A DNA stretch of 64,000 nt, taken from positions 97,103-161,102 of the forward strand of contig NZ_NPKT01000014.1 in assembly GCF_008329565.1 (NCBI RefSeq), written 5' to 3'. How positions within the stretch are numbered: position 1 is the first letter of the stretch; every line of letters begins with the position of its first letter. A model generated the notes under the pieces. That model made no database searches. It saw only the letters and a program-made list of their open reading frames with translations, and was not told the origin of the DNA. The stretch comes from Mycolicibacterium sp. P1-5 (GTDB lineage: Bacteria; Actinomycetota; Actinomycetes; Mycobacteriales; Mycobacteriaceae). The position numbers were made by a program, and so were the translations under genes. Of the stretch, positions 17,000 through 26,983 are shown one piece after another.

Positions 17000-17021
17000 C
17001 AATTGCTACTTGTAGGAATAG
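17000..17021. promoter_or_regulatory. Imperfect dyad between ferredoxin and DUF2249 genes
   Basis: The 22-base segment is centred on CTACTTGTAG; 8 of 11 base pairs are symmetric. It is the only sequence available for both divergent promoters, so a bound regulator would affect both genes. Regulator paralogue 1, encoded in the ferredoxin operon, is the obvious candidate. Confidence 0.4.
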
Positions 17022-17024
17022 TGT

Positions 17025-17321
17025 GTGTTCATGACTGTCTACGACGATCCGAATGCAACTGCTGACACCGACGAGTTGGACGTCCGCCAGATACCCAAAC
17101 CCCAACGACACCCGATGATCTTCGCTCGTTTCGACGCGCTGGCTGCCGGCGACTCGTTCGTGCTCGTCAACAGCCACGACCCGCTACACCTGCGCGAGGA
17201 GTTCGCTCGGGAACGCCCCGGTGCGTATGCCTGGCGTTATCTGGAGGGCAGCACATCCGACAGATTGTGGCGGATCCGGATCGTCCGCATCACTGAACCC
17301 GATCTCGGCGGAGCGCTCTGA
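17025..17321 (+). CDS. DUF2249-domain protein
   Basis: A 98-residue single-domain protein. DUF2249 (related to TusA/SirA folds) is recognised by LDVRQIPKPQRHPMIFARFD, LAAGDSFVLVNSHDPLHLRE and the aromatic end YAWRYLEG. Such domains occur beside hemerythrins, NO reductases and oxidases in bacteria coping with nitric oxide or low oxygen. GTG 17025 has AGGA 7 bases upstream; ATG 17031 is in frame but badly spaced. It is followed after 118 bases by ctaD. Confidence 0.85.
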   Translation: MFMTVYDDPNATADTDELDVRQIPKPQRHPMIFARFDALAAGDSFVLVNSHDPLHLREEFARERPGAYAWRYLEGSTSDRLWRIRIVRITEPDLGGAL

Positions 17322-17346
17322 CTCCAGCGCACCCCTTACCAAAACC

Positions 17347-17374
17347 TATTTAGCGGGCTATAGTCCGGTAAATA
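17347..17374. promoter_or_regulatory. 28-bp dyad operator upstream of ctaD
   Basis: TATTTAGCGG (17347-17356) and CCGGTAAATA (17365-17374) flank an inner CTATAG; 12 of 14 base pairs are symmetric. The centre GGGCTATAGTCC resembles the DosR-box core GGGACTWWAGTCCC. It is 66 bases before the preferred ctaD start and also contains a possible -10 (TATAGT). A regulator very probably binds here. Confidence 0.6.
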
Positions 17375-17439
17375 ATGTCTAGTGGGAAGTGGTGCCACGT
17401 GCACGAAATCGCTTATCCCTGCGCCGCTGTGGGCACACC

Positions 17440-19182
17440 ATGGTCGCCGTCGCGGAACTGACGCCGACCCGGCCGTTCCCCGAACATCGTGGGCTCAAGG
17501 GCACGTTCGCCTACCGGGTGGCGAGCACTACTGACCCCAAACTGCTCGGAATGATGTACATCGTCACCTCGGTCGGATTCTTCATGGTCGGCGGGTTGAT
17601 GGCGCTGCTCATGCGGACCGAGCTGGCCGCGCCAGGTTTGCAGTTCTTGTCCAACGAGCAGTACAACCAGCTGTTCACCATGCACGGCACCATCATGCTG
17701 CTGCTGTATGCGACTCCGATCGTGTTCGGATTCGCCAATTGCATTCTGCCACTGCAGATCGGCGCCCCCGATGTGGCGTTTCCGCGCCTGAACGCACTCA
17801 GCTATTGGCTGTTCCTGTTCGGCGCGCTCGTCACGGTGTCCGGATTCCTCACCCCGGGCGGGGCCGCGGATTTCGGCTGGACGGCATACACGCCGCTGAG
17901 CGACGCCATCCACTCCCCGGGCGCTGGCGCCGATCTGTGGATCATGGGCCTGATTGTCGCCGGGCTGGGCACCATCCTGGGTGCGGTCAACATGATCACC
18001 ACCGTGGTCTGCATGCGCGCGCCCGGCATGACGATGTTCCGGATGCCGATCTTCACCTGGAACCTTCTCATCACGATGATCATGGTCCTGTACGCGTTTC
18101 CCTTGTTGACCGCTGCGCTGTTCGGGCTGGCCGCCGACCGCCACCTCGGCGCGCATATCTATGACCCCGCCAATGGTGGGGCGATCCTGTGGCAGCACCT
18201 CTTCTGGTTCTTCGGCCACCCCGAGGTCTACATCGTCGCGATCCCGTTCTTCGGCATCATCACCGAAATCATTCCGGTGTTCAGTCGCAAACCGGTCTTC
18301 GGCTACACCGCAATGGTTTATGCCACCGTGAGCATCGCCGCGCTGTCCACCGCCGTCTGGGCGCACCACATGTTCGCCACCGGTGCCGTCTTGTTGCCGT
18401 TCTTTGCCTTCATGTCGTATTTGATCGCGATCCCGACCGGGATCAAGTTTTTCAACTGGATCGGCACAATGTGGAAGGGCCAGTTGACATTCGAGACACC
18501 CATGCTGTTCTCGGTGGGTTTCATACTCACCTTCCTTCTGGGGGGTCTATCGGGCGTCATGCTGGCCAGCCCGCCGATCGACTTCCAAGTCACCGACAGC
18601 TATTTCCTCGTCGCGCATTTCCACTACGTGCTGTTTGGCACGATCGTGTTCGCCACCTACGCCGGCATCTACTTCTGGTTCCCGAAGATGACCGGACGGC
18701 TGCTCGACGAGCGCTTGGGCAAGCTGCACTTCTGGCTGACGTTCATCGGCTTCCACACCACGTTCCTGGTCCAGCACTGGCTCGGTGACGAGGGCATGCC
18801 GCGCCGCTACGCCGACTACTTACCGTCGGACGGCTTCCAGACGCTGAACGTTGTCTCGACGATCGGGGCGTTCATCCTGGGTGTATCGATGCTGCCGTTC
18901 GTGTGGAACATCTTCAAGAGCTACCGCTACGGCGAGGTCGTCACGGTCGACGATCCGTGGGGCTACGGCAACTCGCTGGAGTGGGCGACGTCGTGCCCAC
19001 CGCCACGGCACAACTTCACCGAACTGCCCCGGATCCGTTCCGAGCGCCCGGCGTTCGAGCTGCACTATCCGCACATGTCGGGGCGGATGCGTGCCGAGTC
19101 TCACGTCGGACGCGGAGATCCTTCGGCCACGGCCGCCGACGACACTGTTGTTGCAAGCCGCAATCAATCTCCCGGTCAGTGA
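17440..19182 (+). CDS. ctaD: Cytochrome c oxidase subunit I (aa3-type)
   Basis: A 580-residue heme-copper oxidase catalytic subunit with 12 membrane helices. It reduces oxygen to water and pumps protons. Heme a/a3 and CuB ligands are visible: TMHGTIMLL (heme a His), WFFGHPEVY (His-Tyr pair), VWAHHMFATG (CuB His pair), and VAHFHYVLFG (heme a3 and a His). ATG 17440 aligns with the N-terminus I recall for M. tuberculosis CtaD; an in-frame GTG at 17389 is less likely. Mycobacteria keep the main ctaD elsewhere without DUF2249 or FdxA beside it, so this is probably an additional, conditionally expressed copy. No subunit II or III gene is nearby; it presumably uses those of the main oxidase. Confidence 0.95.
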   Translation: MVAVAELTPTRPFPEHRGLKGTFAYRVASTTDPKLLGMMYIVTSVGFFMVGGLMALLMRTELAAPGLQFLSNEQYNQLFTMHGTIMLLLYATPIVFGFANCILPLQIGAPDVAFPRLNALSYWLFLFGALVTVSGFLTPGGAADFGWTAYTPLSDAIHSPGAGADLWIMGLIVAGLGTILGAVNMITTVVCMRAPGMTMFRMPIFTWNLLITMIMVLYAFPLLTAALFGLAADRHLGAHIYDPANGGAILWQHLFWFFGHPEVYIVAIPFFGIITEIIPVFSRKPVFGYTAMVYATVSIAALSTAVWAHHMFATGAVLLPFFAFMSYLIAIPTGIKFFNWIGTMWKGQLTFETPMLFSVGFILTFLLGGLSGVMLASPPIDFQVTDSYFLVAHFHYVLFGTIVFATYAGIYFWFPKMTGRLLDERLGKLHFWLTFIGFHTTFLVQHWLGDEGMPRRYADYLPSDGFQTLNVVSTIGAFILGVSMLPFVWNIFKSYRYGEVVTVDDPWGYGNSLEWATSCPPPRHNFTELPRIRSERPAFELHYPHMSGRMRAESHVGRGDPSATAADDTVVASRNQSPGQ

Positions 19183-19197
19183 GTCTGCGCGCAGACT
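19182..19197. terminator. Perfect palindrome between convergent genes
   Basis: AGTCTGCGCGCAGACT is a perfect 16-base palindrome starting at the last base of the ctaD stop codon. It lies 18 bases before the 3' end of the convergent reductase gene. It probably serves as a weak bidirectional terminator. Confidence 0.4.
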
Positions 19198-19215
19198 TCG
19201 TCAGTGGCGGGTGCG

Positions 19216-20466
19216 CTACTGATCGCGGGTTGTGTTGCCGGCCAATGACGTTAGGGGCACGCCAGGGTCGGCAAGTCTGGCTGGATCGACGCGGGCATCG
19301 GATCGCACCAGCGCCTGTATGGCATCGGTGACATCCCAGATGTTGACGTTCATGCCGGCCAGCACCCGCTCATCGCGCAACCAGAAGGCGATGAACTCAC
19401 CGCTTGCGACGTGCCCGCGGAAGACGACCGCGTCGTAACCGTCCGGCCCGACGTAGCCGGAATACTCCATCCCGCAGTCGTATTGGTCAGAGAAGAAGTA
19501 GGGCACGTGGTCGTACGACGTGACCGTGCCCATCATGTTCGCCGCGGCGACCGGCCCTTGATTGAGGGCGGCCGACCAGTGCTCGAGGCGCAGGTGGGTG
19601 CCGAGCCGGGGATAGTAGGAGTTGGCCACATCCCCGGCCGCATACACGTCGGGGTCGGCGGTGGCCAGGTGCTCGTCGGCGACGATGCCGTTGTCGACGG
19701 GCAGTCCGGCCGCTGCGGCCAGGTCGGTATTGGGGGCGATGCCCACCCCGACCACGACCGCGTCGGCGGTCACGACTTCGCCGGCTGCCAGGCGCACGCC
19801 GGTCACCTGGCCGGCGTCCCCGACGATTTCGGCTACGGCGGCGTTGGGCCGCAACTCGACATCGTGGTCGCGGTGCAGCGCGGCGTACGTTTCAGCCACT
19901 TCCGCACCGAGTACTGCGAGCAACGGCAGCTGTGCGCGTTCGATGAGAGTCACCTGACATCCTGCGGCCCGGGCGGCGGCTGCAGTCTCCAAACCGATCC
20001 AGCCTGCCCCGATGATGGCCACCCGTTGTGCCGAGGCGAAGGCCGAACGCAAGGCATCGCTGTCGGTAGCCTTCCGCAGGTAATGCACACCGGCCAGGTT
20101 TGCACCGGGCACCTCAAGGCGTCGGGGTGTGGAACCCGTTGTCAGGAGAAGCTTGTCGTAGGCGAGCGAAAGCCCCTGTGCTGTGCTCACTGTGTGTGCA
20201 GCGCAGTCGATTCCGGTGACCCTTGTGCCCAGACGCAGGTCGATGTCGTGGTCGAGGTACCACTGCGCGGGGTGGATGTCGATCTTTTCTCGCTCGGTGC
20301 TGCCCAGCAGGTACCCCTTCGACAGGGGAGGGCGGTCATAGGGGCGGTCGGTCTCATCCCCGATCAGGATGACCTTCCCGTCGAACCCGTTGTCACGCAG
20401 CGCCTCGGCGGCCTTGGCGCCGGCCAGCCCGGCACCCACAATGACGAATGTCTGCTGTGCACTCAC
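19216..20466 (-). CDS. FAD/NAD(P)-dependent ferredoxin reductase-like protein
   Basis: A 416-residue flavoprotein. The FAD motif is FVIVGAGLAGAKAAEAL at the N-terminus, the NAD(P) motif AIIGAGWIGLETAAAA at about 150, and the second FAD contact DVYAAGDVANS at about 270. Together with the RPYDRPPLSKGYLLG segment this is the rubredoxin/ferredoxin reductase family, which passes electrons from NAD(P)H to ferredoxins or P450 systems. Start GTG 20466 has AAGGAG 6 bases upstream. It follows regulator paralogue 2 after 13 bases in one operon. The ferredoxin at 16.6-17.0 kb is a plausible partner. Confidence 0.9.
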   Translation of the reverse strand: MSAQQTFVIVGAGLAGAKAAEALRDNGFDGKVILIGDETDRPYDRPPLSKGYLLGSTEREKIDIHPAQWYLDHDIDLRLGTRVTGIDCAAHTVSTAQGLSLAYDKLLLTTGSTPRRLEVPGANLAGVHYLRKATDSDALRSAFASAQRVAIIGAGWIGLETAAAARAAGCQVTLIERAQLPLLAVLGAEVAETYAALHRDHDVELRPNAAVAEIVGDAGQVTGVRLAAGEVVTADAVVVGVGIAPNTDLAAAAGLPVDNGIVADEHLATADPDVYAAGDVANSYYPRLGTHLRLEHWSAALNQGPVAAANMMGTVTSYDHVPYFFSDQYDCGMEYSGYVGPDGYDAVVFRGHVASGEFIAFWLRDERVLAGMNVNIWDVTDAIQALVRSDARVDPARLADPGVPLTSLAGNTTRDQ

Positions 20467-20479
20467 GTCCGTCTCCTTG

Positions 20480-21166
20480 TCATGAATGTGGATCTGCGGG
20501 CTGCGCGTTGTGCACCACCACGCAGCAGCGGTCGGGGTCTGGTTCGAGTTCGGCGTGCGCTTGGGAGTCGCCGCAGCCGGCGATGATTCCTTCGACAAGG
20601 CGCAGATTCAGCCCGCATACGACGTCTCGGTGGTTTTGGGCCACCACGTGGAACGGACAGTTTCGTAGCGTGATGCGGCCACCGTCGCCGGCCCGCGGTA
20701 GGTAGCCGCAGTTGCGCAGCGCCCCGATGACGTTGCCGCCCGTTTCGCTGCCCACGCGGCGACCGGCTTCGGTGGCGGCGGCGTTCACGGCGGTTCGTAC
20801 TGCTCCGCTGCCATCCTGCTCGACGGATGAGACCAACAGCGTGGCGAGCAGTTCGTAGTCCCGGGGCGGCACGCTGACGGCAAGCTCCCGCGCGGAGCGG
20901 GCGTAGAGCTTGGCCGGGCGCCCGGCGCCAGGCCCCCCGCGCCCGGCGGGGCGTTGGTAGCTGATCGCCAACAGGCCCGCCTCGGCCAGCTTGTCCAGGT
21001 GGTAGGCGGCCAGGGTGCGTCCGATCGAGGCGGCAGCGGCGGCCTGCTCACGAGAAACCGGATCGTCGTTGTCGACCACATACTCATACAGCTCGCGCCG
21101 CAACGGGTCGTCCAGGTGACTCAGACCAGACAGTGCCGCCAGGTCGCCGGGGCGAGTGATGGACAT
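20480..21166 (-). CDS. Winged-helix regulator with C-terminal three-cysteine domain, paralogue 2 (SufR-like)
   Basis: A 228-residue regulator. The helix-turn-helix (about 18-75) reads REQAAAAASIGRTLAAYHLD, followed by a GRGGPGAGRPAKLY wing. The C-terminal domain has LRNCPFHVVAQNHRDVVCGL (two cysteines 13 apart), further cysteines in AGCGDSQ and DRCCVVV near the end. This is the same layout as paralogues 1 and 3, consistent with an Fe-S or metal sensor. It is the first gene of an operon with the FAD reductase and is divergent from the DoxX-like gene, so both units may be its targets. Confidence 0.82.
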   Translation of the reverse strand: MSITRPGDLAALSGLSHLDDPLRRELYEYVVDNDDPVSREQAAAAASIGRTLAAYHLDKLAEAGLLAISYQRPAGRGGPGAGRPAKLYARSARELAVSVPPRDYELLATLLVSSVEQDGSGAVRTAVNAAATEAGRRVGSETGGNVIGALRNCGYLPRAGDGGRITLRNCPFHVVAQNHRDVVCGLNLRLVEGIIAGCGDSQAHAELEPDPDRCCVVVHNAQPADPHS

Positions 21167-21259
21167 ACCCGAATTCTAACACCAAAAAGTATTGACAAAT
21201 AGGCCGCGCGCGGCGGACTCTAAAAGTGGTTCTGATTGGTCTTAGAAAAGGAGATTGCG

Positions 21260-21715
21260 ATGACCGCTTCAGCGCTACCCGGCTCAGCCACCCACACGTC
21301 CCCCGAGGTGCTGCAGCGCGCCCGCTCCGACCCGGCCTACGCGGCGTTTCTGCTGCTGCGGATCGGCTTCACGGTGTTGCCGATCGTGTTCGGCTTCGAC
21401 AAGTTCACCAACGTGCTCACGAAATGGGAGGGCTATCTGGCTCCGTGGATTGTGGACGTCGGCCCGCTCAGCGCACACCAGGTGATGCTGGTGGTCGGGG
21501 TGATCGAGATCGTCGCCGGCGTGGCAGTGGCTATCAAGCCGCGCTATGCCGCCTACGTGGTCGCGGCCTGGCTGGCCGGCATCATCGTCAACCTGCTGAG
21601 CTACCCCGGCTTCTATGACATCGCGCTGCGCGACTTCGGCCTGCTGCTCGCCGCACTGACCCTCGCACGGTTGGCCTCCGTGTACGACCCCGCCTGGCGT
21701 CGGCGTACCAGCTAG
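21260..21715 (+). CDS. DoxX-like membrane protein
   Basis: A 151-residue protein with four membrane helices (about 30-50, 72-92, 98-118, 125-143), of the DoxX/DUF4149-like small quinone-related family. The first helix carries LRIGFTVLPIVFGFDKFTNV. In M. tuberculosis, DoxX works with superoxide dismutase and a thiosulfate sulfurtransferase in redox defence; a similar role here is inference. AAAAGGAG upstream sets the start at 21260 rather than 21236. Divergent from regulator paralogue 2. Confidence 0.75.
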   Translation: MTASALPGSATHTSPEVLQRARSDPAYAAFLLLRIGFTVLPIVFGFDKFTNVLTKWEGYLAPWIVDVGPLSAHQVMLVVGVIEIVAGVAVAIKPRYAAYVVAAWLAGIIVNLLSYPGFYDIALRDFGLLLAALTLARLASVYDPAWRRRTS

Positions 21716-21789
21716 GGCTCGATGCCCTTGACCCACCAGGCTGATCCCTCCGTTCTTCCCGGTGCCACCTCTGTTGGCCAGGGGGAACG

Positions 21790-21821
21790 GGGGGATCTGC
21801 TTATCGTGCCCAAGATCCCCC
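21790..21821. terminator. Hairpin downstream of the DoxX-like gene
   Basis: GGGGGATCT (21790-21798) pairs perfectly with AGATCCCCC (21813-21821) around a 14-base loop. The position, 75 bases after a stop codon with no gene start close by, suits a terminator without a U-run; a regulatory RNA structure is possible. Confidence 0.45.
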
Positions 21822-22012
21822 AGGGTGCATCGGAGATATTGGAAGGCAGGATGATTGCGCTCGTCGCCTCGGGAATTACAGCACTGCAGCACTTTTCACG
21901 AAGTCATGGCCGCGGCCCATCCATCATCGAGCCCCGAGACCCCACGGTCATGGAAACGCTCGGCGGGGCAGTCGAATCCGGCCATGGCCATGGCTCGAGC
22001 GATCCGCTAGTA

Positions 22013-22035
22013 TTTACACAAGTTGGTTTTGTAAA
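22013..22035. promoter_or_regulatory. Dyad operator upstream of osmC
   Basis: TTTACACAA (22013-22021) and TTTTGTAAA (22027-22035) are inverted with 8 of 9 matches and a 5-base spacer. It is 75 bases before the osmC start and AT-rich in GC-rich surroundings. It probably binds a dimeric regulator; the pattern differs from the 23.2/26.9/28.3 kb motif. Confidence 0.55.
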
Positions 22036-22109
22036 AAATGCCCCGTCTACTCGTGGCGCTGAATTCACGTCGGCGCCGGGAGGTCGGACCAGTAAAGGAG
22101 TCGTAGCGG

Positions 22110-22550
22110 ATGAGCATCGCGGATCGCACCATGCAGACCACCTGGGATGGCCCCCTGGCATCGGGCGAGGGGACACTGTCGCAGGGAAGTAGCGGAGCGC
22201 TGGACGGCCTGCAGGTGAGTTGGGCCTCGCGAACCGAGCAACCGGGCGGCAAATCCAGTCCGGAGGAGCTGGCGGCGGCCGCGCATTCCTCGTGTTTCGC
22301 GATGGCGCTGGCATTGAAGTTGGGCGAGAACAACACCCCGCCGCAACGGCTGGATGTGCAGTCCACCGTGACTCTCGATGCAGTCGACGGGGTCCCGACG
22401 ATCACCACGTCGCGGCTGAAGGTCAGGGCACAGGTGGCTGGCCTTGATGCCCACGCATTCGCCGCCGTGGTCGATGAGGCTGCGGCGTTGTGTCCCGTCT
22501 CGCGGTTGTTCGCCGGGGCGAAGATCAGCGTCGACGCCGAGCTCGACTAG
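22110..22550 (+). CDS. OsmC/Ohr-family peroxiredoxin
   Basis: A 146-residue OsmC-fold protein, which uses two cysteines to reduce organic hydroperoxides. Both are present: AAAHSSCFAMAL near 65 and EAAALCPVSRLF near 130. The start at 22110 has AAAGGAG 9 bases upstream. It begins a plus-strand run with hemerythrin, AhpD-like and aconitase genes, though a promoter motif separates the last two. Probably an oxidative or nitrosative stress enzyme. Confidence 0.9.
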   Translation: MSIADRTMQTTWDGPLASGEGTLSQGSSGALDGLQVSWASRTEQPGGKSSPEELAAAAHSSCFAMALALKLGENNTPPQRLDVQSTVTLDAVDGVPTITTSRLKVRAQVAGLDAHAFAAVVDEAAALCPVSRLFAGAKISVDAELD

Positions 22551-22594
22551 ATCGATCGATGAACGAGTTGCGAACCCGACGAAGGGAAGCCGGC

Positions 22595-23068
22595 ATGCCC
22601 GATGTGCTTCTGTCGGTCGTTCTGCAGCGTGAGCACCACGAAATAGACTGTGGAGTAGCGGCTTTCATCGAGAAGCTCGACGGTGGGTGCGTGGACCCCG
22701 AACCGTTGTGCGCGGCGTTGGAAGCGCTGCGTCGGCACATCTATCTCGAGGAGACCTTTCTGTTTCCCCCGATCCGCGAGGCGGGTCTGATCATGCCGAT
22801 TGCTGTGATGATGCGTGAGCACGGCCAACTGTGGCACGCCATGGACGCCCTCGTCGGTCTGCTCGACGACACGGCCGACCACGAACCGCTGCGTGAAAGC
22901 TGCCACCGACTGCTGGGGCAACTCGAGCAACACAACTCCAAAGAGGAGCCCATCGTCTATCCGCATGCCGATAGCGACCTTCCATCACAGGTCCACGCCG
23001 AACTGATCCGGTTCATCGAAGTCGGCCGCGTCCCCCATGGATGGGTGTGCCAGCAAGCTGCCCGATGA
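22595..23068 (+). CDS. Hemerythrin HHE-domain protein
   Basis: A 157-residue four-helix hemerythrin-like protein that should bind a di-iron site. Ligand motifs are QREHHEIDCG (about 13), RRHIYLEETFLFPPI (about 50), REHGQLWHAMD (about 76) and HNSKEEPIVYPHAD (about 112-125). Such domains sense or buffer oxygen or NO and repair Fe-S centres (as in the RIC/YtfE group). ATG 22595 has GAAGGGAAG before it; an in-frame ATG at 22559 would add 12 basic residues without a ribosome site. It follows osmC by 44 bases and is probably co-transcribed with it. Confidence 0.88.
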   Translation: MPDVLLSVVLQREHHEIDCGVAAFIEKLDGGCVDPEPLCAALEALRRHIYLEETFLFPPIREAGLIMPIAVMMREHGQLWHAMDALVGLLDDTADHEPLRESCHRLLGQLEQHNSKEEPIVYPHADSDLPSQVHAELIRFIEVGRVPHGWVCQQAAR

Positions 23069-23181
23069 AGCCCCTATGTGGGTTCGCGGCTAAAACGATT
23101 GCGCCGCAGGGTGCTCGAGAGACTCCTGTGCTGACGGTCTGTCGCTCGCCGGGTAAATCAGTTTCCGCCGGCGTGCCTAGG

Positions 23182-23215
23182 TAAATATAAAGCATCATAT
23201 CCATTTATATTATGG
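23182..23215 (+). promoter_or_regulatory. Shared AT-rich promoter/operator motif, site A (upstream of AhpD-like/aconitase)
   Basis: AATATAAA (23184-23191) and TTTATATT (23204-23211) form a perfect 8-bp dyad around a 12-base spacer containing CATATCC. Read toward the gene it aligns without gaps to site C at 20 of 28 positions (AATATA, AG, CATA, TTTA). It lies 86 bases before the AhpD-like start. See the matching sites at 26933 and 28321. Confidence 0.6.
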
Positions 23216-23297
23216 TTGCGGGTAGAGTGGATTAGGCCAGCGCTGCTGGCGGGACGAGCACCGCCACCGCCCGGACAGCGCGGAGTGGAGACGCGCA

Positions 23298-23665
23298 ATG
23301 TCCGAATCCCTGTATCAGCCGGCGACACCGCAGATGTCAGCTCGCCGAAAAGCTCTGGCGCCCAGCATCAACGATGCCTTCGAGGAGTTCTCGGCGGCGG
23401 TGTTCGCCGAGGGTGCGTTGCCTGAGAAGACAAAACAACTGATCGCCGTGGCAGTGGCACACGTGACCCAATGTCCGTACTGCATCACCGGCCACACCAA
23501 GTTGGCGCGGCGCAAGGGTGCCAGCCCCGAAGAGATCATGGAGGCGATCTGGGTCGCCGCGGAGATGCGGGCCGGCGGCGCATTCGCCCACGCCGCGTTG
23601 GCCATTCATGCGATGGATCGAGTCGATGCCCACGCGCACACTTCCGGTATGGAGGGGGCGACGCC

Positions 23666-23669
<4 letters not shown>
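23298..23669 (+). CDS. AhpD/carboxymuconolactone-decarboxylase-family protein
   Basis: A 123-residue helical protein with the redox motif CPYCITGHTKLARRKG (about 56-71), the CxxC-plus-His arrangement of AhpD-type alkylhydroperoxidases. ALPEKTKQLIAVAVAHVTQ before it is the usual family helix. It probably reduces peroxides or passes reducing power to a peroxiredoxin, possibly the OsmC protein upstream. The stop codon overlaps the GTG start of aconitase (GTGA), so the two are translationally coupled; it may protect the aconitase Fe-S cluster. Confidence 0.88.
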
Positions 23670-26473
<2,804 letters not shown>

Positions 26474-26483
26474 GATCAGCTGT

Positions 26484-26504
26484 CCGGTCGGGGTTGTCGA
26501 CCGG
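26484..26504. terminator. Bidirectional hairpin between aconitase and DUF488 genes
   Basis: CCGGTCG (26484-26490) pairs with CGACCGG (26498-26504) around a 7-base loop in the 31-base gap between the two convergent genes. Confidence 0.5.
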
Positions 26505-26864
26505 TCAACGCAGCATTGCTGCAAGTACTACGGCCTCGCTGATATCAACGGCCTTGCTTGCCGTGAGCAGCGTCAGATTTCCACCCTTGGCGAGCTGACG
26601 TAAGTGCGTGAGGGCTTCGGCCCGCGCAGGATCGGTCAATTCGTCCTGATAGCGGCGAGTGAACTCCTCGAATCGTTCCGGAGCGTGGCCATACCACTTG
26701 CGCAGCTCGGTGGACGGCGCGACGTGTTTGCACCACTCGTCCACGTCGGCTTTTTCCTTGGTCATGCCGCGCGGCCAGATCCGGTCCACCAATACCCGGG
26801 TGCCGTCGTCGCGCTCCCGCTCGTCGTACACACGGCGCACCTGCACCACGTGGGTATTTCCCAT
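26505..26864 (-). CDS. DUF488-family protein
   Basis: A 119-residue soluble protein of the DUF488 (YeaO-like) family. Family marks are RVLVDRIWPRGMTKEKAD (about 24-41), the KWYGH segment and LTLLTASKAVDISEA near the end. The biochemical function is not established; some relatives are linked with NO or heavy-metal stress loci. It is divergent from regulator paralogue 3, with the shared motif site B in the gap, so its expression may be tied to that of the regulator. Confidence 0.88.
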   Translation of the reverse strand: MGNTHVVQVRRVYDERERDDGTRVLVDRIWPRGMTKEKADVDEWCKHVAPSTELRKWYGHAPERFEEFTRRYQDELTDPARAEALTHLRQLAKGGNLTLLTASKAVDISEAVVLAAMLR

Positions 26865-26932
26865 TGGTCTGCCTCCCGTCTCCGCGAGGAACCTGGCCTC
26901 GTTTCCGCACGTCTGAGGCCCGTGGCCCCTGC

Positions 26933-26962
26933 TAATATAGAGGAAGCATATCCGTTAAACAT
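26933..26962 (+). promoter_or_regulatory. Shared AT-rich promoter/operator motif, site B (upstream of regulator paralogue 3)
   Basis: TAATATAGAGGA (26933-26944), GCATA (26946-26950) and GTTAAACAT (26954-26962) match site C almost base for base, with one-base gaps. It ends 21 bases before the regulator start, nearly the same distance as site C from the globin start. TAATAT could be a -10 element. Location directly before a regulator suggests autoregulation. Confidence 0.65.
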
Positions 26963-26983
26963 GGTGGAAGATAAGGGTGCGGG

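Larger units (their letters stand above)
21716..22109. other. 394-base non-coding stretch with two inverted repeats
   Basis: No convincing gene. It holds a hairpin at 21790-21821 shortly after the DoxX-like gene and the osmC operator at 22013-22035. An open frame through it (21722-22192) runs into osmC in another frame and shows no protein family signal. Confidence 0.6.

Noticed and set aside
19411..20586. A 391-codon plus-strand frame opposite the FAD reductase
   Set aside because: Shadow of a well-defined flavoprotein with three cofactor motifs on the other strand.
21188..21235. Promoter with TTGACA in the regulator 2/DoxX gap
   Set aside because: TTGACA is present but no -10 hexamer sits at 16-18 bases; the perfect GCCGCGCGCGGC palindrome there may be chance in GC-rich DNA.
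21722..22192. A 156-codon plus-strand frame after the DoxX-like gene
   Set aside because: It runs into osmC in a different frame, spans the hairpin and the operator, and has no ribosome site or family signal.
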